Assembly: GCA_051961995.1 (NCBI GenBank) | Contig: JBQCCR010000032.1 | Location: 1 to 25,478, forward strand | Length of the DNA: 25,478 nucleotides | Source: 66-474 sp051961995 | Lineage (GTDB): Bacteria; Pseudomonadota; Gammaproteobacteria; Xanthomonadales; Rhodanobacteraceae | Direction of reading: 5' to 3' | In this document: piece after piece, positions 23,059 through 25,478 of the stretch | How the letters are laid out: each line of letters starts with the position of its first letter | Position numbering within the stretch: position 1 is the stretch's first letter | Position numbers and translations under genes: made by a program | The notes under the pieces: model-generated | Told to the model about the DNA's origin: nothing | The model's input: the letters and a program-made list of their open reading frames with translations, nothing else | Database searches by the model: none

Positions 23059-23553
23059 ATGCCCAACGCCAATGCAACGAAGAACTTCGCGGTCTGCCTG
23101 TGGTTCAACGGCCAGGCCGAGGAAGCCGCCAACTTCTACGCCCGTACCTTCCCGGATTCGCACGTGGATGCGGTGCAACGCGCGCCGGGCGACTATCCGG
23201 CCGGCAAACAGGGCGATGTGCTGACGGTGGAATTCACCGTGGCGGGCATTCCGTTCCTCGGCCTGAACGGCGGCCCGGGCGTGGACTTCAACCAGGCGGT
23301 GTCGTTCCAGATCTTCACGAACGACCAGGCCGAAACCGATCGCCTGTGGAACGCCATCGTCGGCAACGGCGGCGCGGAAAACGCGTGCAGCTGGTGCCGC
23401 GACCGCTACGGCGTGTCCTGGCAGATCGTCCCGCGCACGTTGATGGAAGGCATGTCCGATCCCGACCCCGCCGTCGCCAAGCGCGTGTTCGAAGCGATGA
23501 TGACGATGAAGAAGATAGACATCGCGAAGATCGAAGCCGCAAGGCACGGGTGA
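23059..23553 (+). CDS. PhnB-like VOC protein (3-demethylubiquinone methyltransferase-like fold)
   Basis: This 164-residue protein belongs to the PhnB/YjdN branch of the VOC superfamily (Pfam 3-dmu-9_3-mt). Signs are CLWFNGQAEEAANFYARTFPDS near the N-terminus, VEFTVAGIPFLGLNGGP in the middle, and GGAENACSWCRDRYGVSWQIVPRTLMEGM towards the end. The old methyltransferase name is not supported biochemically; function is unknown. Start ATG 23059-23061 follows CAGGAGA by about 9 nt; the frame is open further upstream, but that part overlaps the divergent VOC gene and is not protein-like. It is one of the few + strand genes, divergent from the VOC gene at 22440 with a 193-bp gap that shows no clear promoter. 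Confidence 0.9.
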   Translation: MPNANATKNFAVCLWFNGQAEEAANFYARTFPDSHVDAVQRAPGDYPAGKQGDVLTVEFTVAGIPFLGLNGGPGVDFNQAVSFQIFTNDQAETDRLWNAIVGNGGAENACSWCRDRYGVSWQIVPRTLMEGMSDPDPAVAKRVFEAMMTMKKIDIAKIEAARHG

Positions 23554-23557
23554 TCCG

Positions 23558-23639
23558 CCGCGCAGGGCTGGTTGGCGCACGGGCGCGTAACCCGCGGCGC
23601 CTGCGTAGATCGCAGGTTCAAATCCTGCCCCCGCTACCA
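23558..23639 (+). pseudogene. tRNA-like remnant with intact 3' half (initiator-tRNA-like)
   Basis: The T-arm is perfect: GCAGG (23612-23616), TTCAAAT, CCTGC (23624-23628). CCCCGCT, A and CCA follow (23629-23639), as at the 3' end of initiator tRNA-Met. An anticodon-like arm CGGG-CGCGTAA-CCCG (23580-23594) and a D-arm-like GCGC...GCGC (23560-23578) precede it. The loop has G instead of the invariant U33, and the variable region is about 16 nt. The 5' acceptor strand AGCGGGG is missing: the PhnB-like gene stops only a few bases upstream. It is probably a non-functional remnant or an integration (att) site, not a working tRNA. Confidence 0.55.
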
Positions 23640-23641
23640 GA

Positions 23642-23719
23642 TTACTTCTCAGGTTCTTTCCCAAATATCACGCGATACGGTGTCTTCAAATCAATCACTT
23701 CGTCGAACCTGTGGATACT
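23642..23719 (-). pseudogene. AT-rich C-terminal gene remnant beside the tRNA-like fragment
   Basis: On the minus strand a short frame encodes about 25 residues (SIHRFDEVIDLK...FGKEPEK) ending in TAA at 23642-23644. It is composed like a real C-terminus and is clearly more AT-rich than its surroundings. The frame runs upstream into G+C-rich repetitive sequence with no start. I do not recognise the protein. The rest of the gap up to 23923 holds only the REP-like hairpin at 23808-23840. Confidence 0.4.
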
Positions 23720-23807
23720 TATGTACTGGGGCTCCCGCCCTGCGCGGGGCTCCAGCGCATGTGCAATCGGCCGGGTGCGAGCCACGGCCGGCATGACGAA
23801 GAGCAAA

Positions 23808-23840
23808 GTCGCTGGTCCCGGCTTTCGCCGGGATGACGGT
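23808..23840. repeat. REP-like hairpin downstream of purA
   Basis: CCCGGC (23817-23822) and GCCGGG (23827-23832) form a perfect stem with a TTTC loop, inside GTCGCTGGTCCCGGC...GATGACGG. The GG(G)ATGAC flank matches the family seen at 1447-1500 and 25256-25275. Confidence 0.6.
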
Positions 23841-23923
23841 ATCGGGGGCGCGACCGGCGGGATTCACCCGGATCAAACGCGAACGGCGGGATGCGCCACT
23901 ACGCGGCTTCTCCCGCCCGAGTG

Positions 23924-25216
23924 TTATGCAAACGGATCCTGCAGCACGATGTTGGCGTCGCGGTCGGGGCCGGTGGAGACGATCGCGAGAGGGCAGCCGG
24001 CGAGTTCTTCGAGCGCGCGGCGATACGCGCGCGCGGCGGGCGGCAACTTGTCCCATTCGGTGATGCCGTGGGTTTGTTCCTGCCAGCCGGGGAATTCCAG
24101 GTACACCGGCGTGCATTCCTTCCAGCCTTCCGCATCCAGCGGCGCGTACTCGGTGCGCTTGCCGCGGTATTCGTAGGCGATGCACACCTTCAGCTTCTCC
24201 ATGCCGTCGAGCACGTCGAGCTTGGTGATGCACAGACCGGAGATGCCGTTGATGGCGACCGCGCGCTTGAGCGCGACGATGTCCATCCAGCCGCAGCGGC
24301 GCGGGCGGCCGGTGGAGGCGCCGAATTCGTCGCCGCGCTTGCGGATGGCCGCGCCGATGTCGTCGTCCAGTTCGGTCGGAAATGGGCCGCCGCCGACGCG
24401 CGTGGCGTAAGCCTTGGCGATGCCGAGCACGTAATCAATGTAATCAGCGCCGACGCCTGCGCCGGCCAGCGCACCGCCGGTGGTGGTGTTGGATGAGGTG
24501 ACGTACGGATACGTGCCGTGGTCGATGTCGAGCAGCGCGCCTTGCGCGCCTTCGAACAGCACGCGCTCGCCGTTGCGGCGCAGATCGTGCAGGATGCCGG
24601 CGACGTCGGACTTCATTGGTTCGACGTATTCGCCGAAGGCGACGGCTTCGTCGAGCGTCTTCTGGTAGTCGATCGCGTCGGCGTTGAGATATTTGGTCAG
24701 CACGAAGTTGTGGTAATCCAGCACCTCGCGCAATTTCTCCGAGAGTTCTTTCGGATAACTCAGGTCCGCGACGCGCACGCCGCGACGCGCCACCTTGTCT
24801 TCGTAGGCCGGGCCGATGCCGCGGCCGGTGGTGCCGATGGCGCCGGCGCCGGCGGCTTTCTCGCGCGCCTGATCGAGCGCGATGTGGTACGGCATGATCA
24901 GCGGTGTCGCGGGAGAAATCTTCAGGCGCGAACGCACTTCCACGCCGCTCGCTTCCAGCTCGCCGATTTCCTGGCGCAGCGCCGCGGGCGAGAGCACCAC
25001 GCCGTTGCCGATCAGGCACAGCGTGCCCTCGCGCAGGATGCCGGACGGAATCAGGTGCAGGACGGTTTTCTTGCCCTTGATCACCAGCGTGTGGCCGGCG
25101 TTATGGCCGCCCTGGAAACGCACCACCGCGCCGATGTCCTGCGTCAGCAGGTCGACGATCTTGCCCTTGCCTTCGTCGCCCCACTGGGCGCCGAGGATGA
25201 CTACGCTTTGTCCCAT
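23924..25216 (-). CDS. purA: Adenylosuccinate synthetase
   Basis: This 430-residue cytoplasmic enzyme joins IMP and aspartate with GTP to make adenylosuccinate, the first committed step to AMP. The N-terminal P-loop is GAQWGDEGKGKIVDLL (9-24), with catalytic Asp 14. GHNAGHT (about 39-45) includes the catalytic His. GTTGRGIGPAYEDK binds IMP, VGGGPFPTEL follows, and STGRPRRCGWMD is the late conserved loop. Length is normal for the family. The start at 25214-25216 is fixed by the conserved N-terminus, although the Shine-Dalgarno is weak. In many relatives purA follows hflK-hflC; here the upstream neighbour on the same strand is a GIY-YIG gene, 63 bp away across a REP-like hairpin. Confidence 0.98.
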   Translation of the reverse strand: MGQSVVILGAQWGDEGKGKIVDLLTQDIGAVVRFQGGHNAGHTLVIKGKKTVLHLIPSGILREGTLCLIGNGVVLSPAALRQEIGELEASGVEVRSRLKISPATPLIMPYHIALDQAREKAAGAGAIGTTGRGIGPAYEDKVARRGVRVADLSYPKELSEKLREVLDYHNFVLTKYLNADAIDYQKTLDEAVAFGEYVEPMKSDVAGILHDLRRNGERVLFEGAQGALLDIDHGTYPYVTSSNTTTGGALAGAGVGADYIDYVLGIAKAYATRVGGGPFPTELDDDIGAAIRKRGDEFGASTGRPRRCGWMDIVALKRAVAINGISGLCITKLDVLDGMEKLKVCIAYEYRGKRTEYAPLDAEGWKECTPVYLEFPGWQEQTHGITEWDKLPPAARAYRRALEELAGCPLAIVSTGPDRDANIVLQDPFA

Positions 25217-25255
25217 GACTTTCTCGCTTCGATTGTCTTTCGCTCTTTGCTCGTC

Positions 25256-25275
25256 ATTCCGGCGCAGGCCGGAAT
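25256..25275. repeat. REP-like perfect hairpin upstream of purA
   Basis: ATTCCGGC (25256-25263) pairs perfectly with GCCGGAAT (25268-25275) around GCAG, inside CGTCATTCC...GGAATCCAG. It lies in the 63-bp gap between the GIY-YIG gene and purA and matches the palindrome family at 1447 and 23808. Confidence 0.7.
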
Positions 25276-25279
25276 CCAG

Positions 25280-25478
25280 TCAACAAATCGTTTCGTACAA
25301 TTCATTCCATTCCGGATTTGATTCCTCGATCCGGCGAATTTTCCATGCCCGCTTCCATTCCTTGATGGCCTTCTCACGAGAAATCGCAGACTCCATCGTT
25401 TCATGCATTTCGTACCAAACGAGCATGTGTACGCCGTATTGGCGGGTAAAGCCTTCAACCAGATTGTGCTTGTGCTCC
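25280..25478 (-). CDS. GIY-YIG domain nuclease, C-terminal part
   Basis: A minus-strand frame enters from the right edge and stops at TGA 25280-25282, giving about 65 residues. It matches the second half of small single-domain GIY-YIG proteins (about 90-100 aa, YhbQ-like): HKHNLVEGFTRQYGV, LVWYE, then SAISREKAIKEWKRAWKIRRIEESNPEW. The catalytic Glu of these proteins lies in the AISREK region. The GIY-YIG motif itself is outside the window. Role is uncertain: such genes are often small stand-alone or mobile nucleases. A different frame over the same bases also looks open but has no family resemblance. Confidence 0.88.
   Translation of the reverse strand, partial: EHKHNLVEGFTRQYGVHMLVWYEMHETMESAISREKAIKEWKRAWKIRRIEESNPEWNELYETIC

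Noticed and set aside
22978..23664. A 228-codon minus-strand frame containing GAGFEPA
   Set aside because: That peptide is the usual false translation of a tRNA 3' end read backwards, and the rest is antisense to the PhnB-like gene.
25201..25458. An 85-codon minus-strand frame over the right edge
   Set aside because: A neighbouring frame over the same bases gives a clear GIY-YIG C-terminus, while this one is Cys/Arg-rich and runs through the REP-like hairpin.

Overview
The window is GC-rich, densely coding bacterial chromosome, and nearly every gene is on the minus strand. The gene families and arrangements point to a gammaproteobacterium of the Xanthomonadaceae/Rhodanobacteraceae type. They include rnr-rlmB, an exported beta-propeller protein with Asp-box repeats, a TTELVHE-type ECF sigma factor paired with a TPR Ser/Thr kinase, spore-coat-U pili, and small dispersed palindromic repeats. 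The taxonomic placement is inference from gene content, not from a marker-gene comparison.

Layout. 1-693: the 3' end of an unrecognised + strand gene, a terminator, and a small membrane protein. 690-3944: the rnr-rlmB RNA-processing operon, with the membrane protein gene translationally coupled to its end. 4038-4278: a divergent tRNA-Leu(CAG) gene with promoter and terminator. 4301-11573: a surface-attachment locus read leftwards as pilin, PapD-like chaperone, usher and second pilin, followed by a periplasmic-sensor GGDEF/EAL protein. 11820-12320: a DUF3052-like gene with a frameshifted 3' end. 12510-15842: a large secreted Asp-box beta-propeller. 16229-18360: an exported peroxiredoxin and a di-heme cytochrome c peroxidase. 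18553-22242: a small membrane protein, an ECF sigma factor and a transmembrane Ser/Thr kinase, apparently one operon. 22440-23553: two divergent VOC-superfamily genes. 23558-23720: a tRNA-like 3' fragment and an AT-rich gene remnant that look like an integration scar. 23924-25478: purA and the end of a GIY-YIG nuclease gene.

The most unusual system is the pilus locus. The usher (1077 aa) carries two tandem AMIN domains, the peptidoglycan-targeting module of AmiC amidases and PilQ secretins, ahead of an otherwise ordinary usher. The last pilin of the operon appears to lack the N-terminal donor strand that the first pilin has, so it could be a minimal tip subunit. The next gene encodes a c-di-GMP enzyme with an intact EAL site and a degenerate GGDEF site. 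A reasonable model is a wall-anchored, archaic-type chaperone-usher fibre whose use is tied to c-di-GMP.

The sigma factor-kinase pair resembles the EcfK/PknS and EcfP/PknT type, in which the kinase phosphorylates the sigma factor. The sequence supports the pairing but cannot show the phosphorylation. No CRISPR array, insertion sequence, integrase or rRNA gene was seen.
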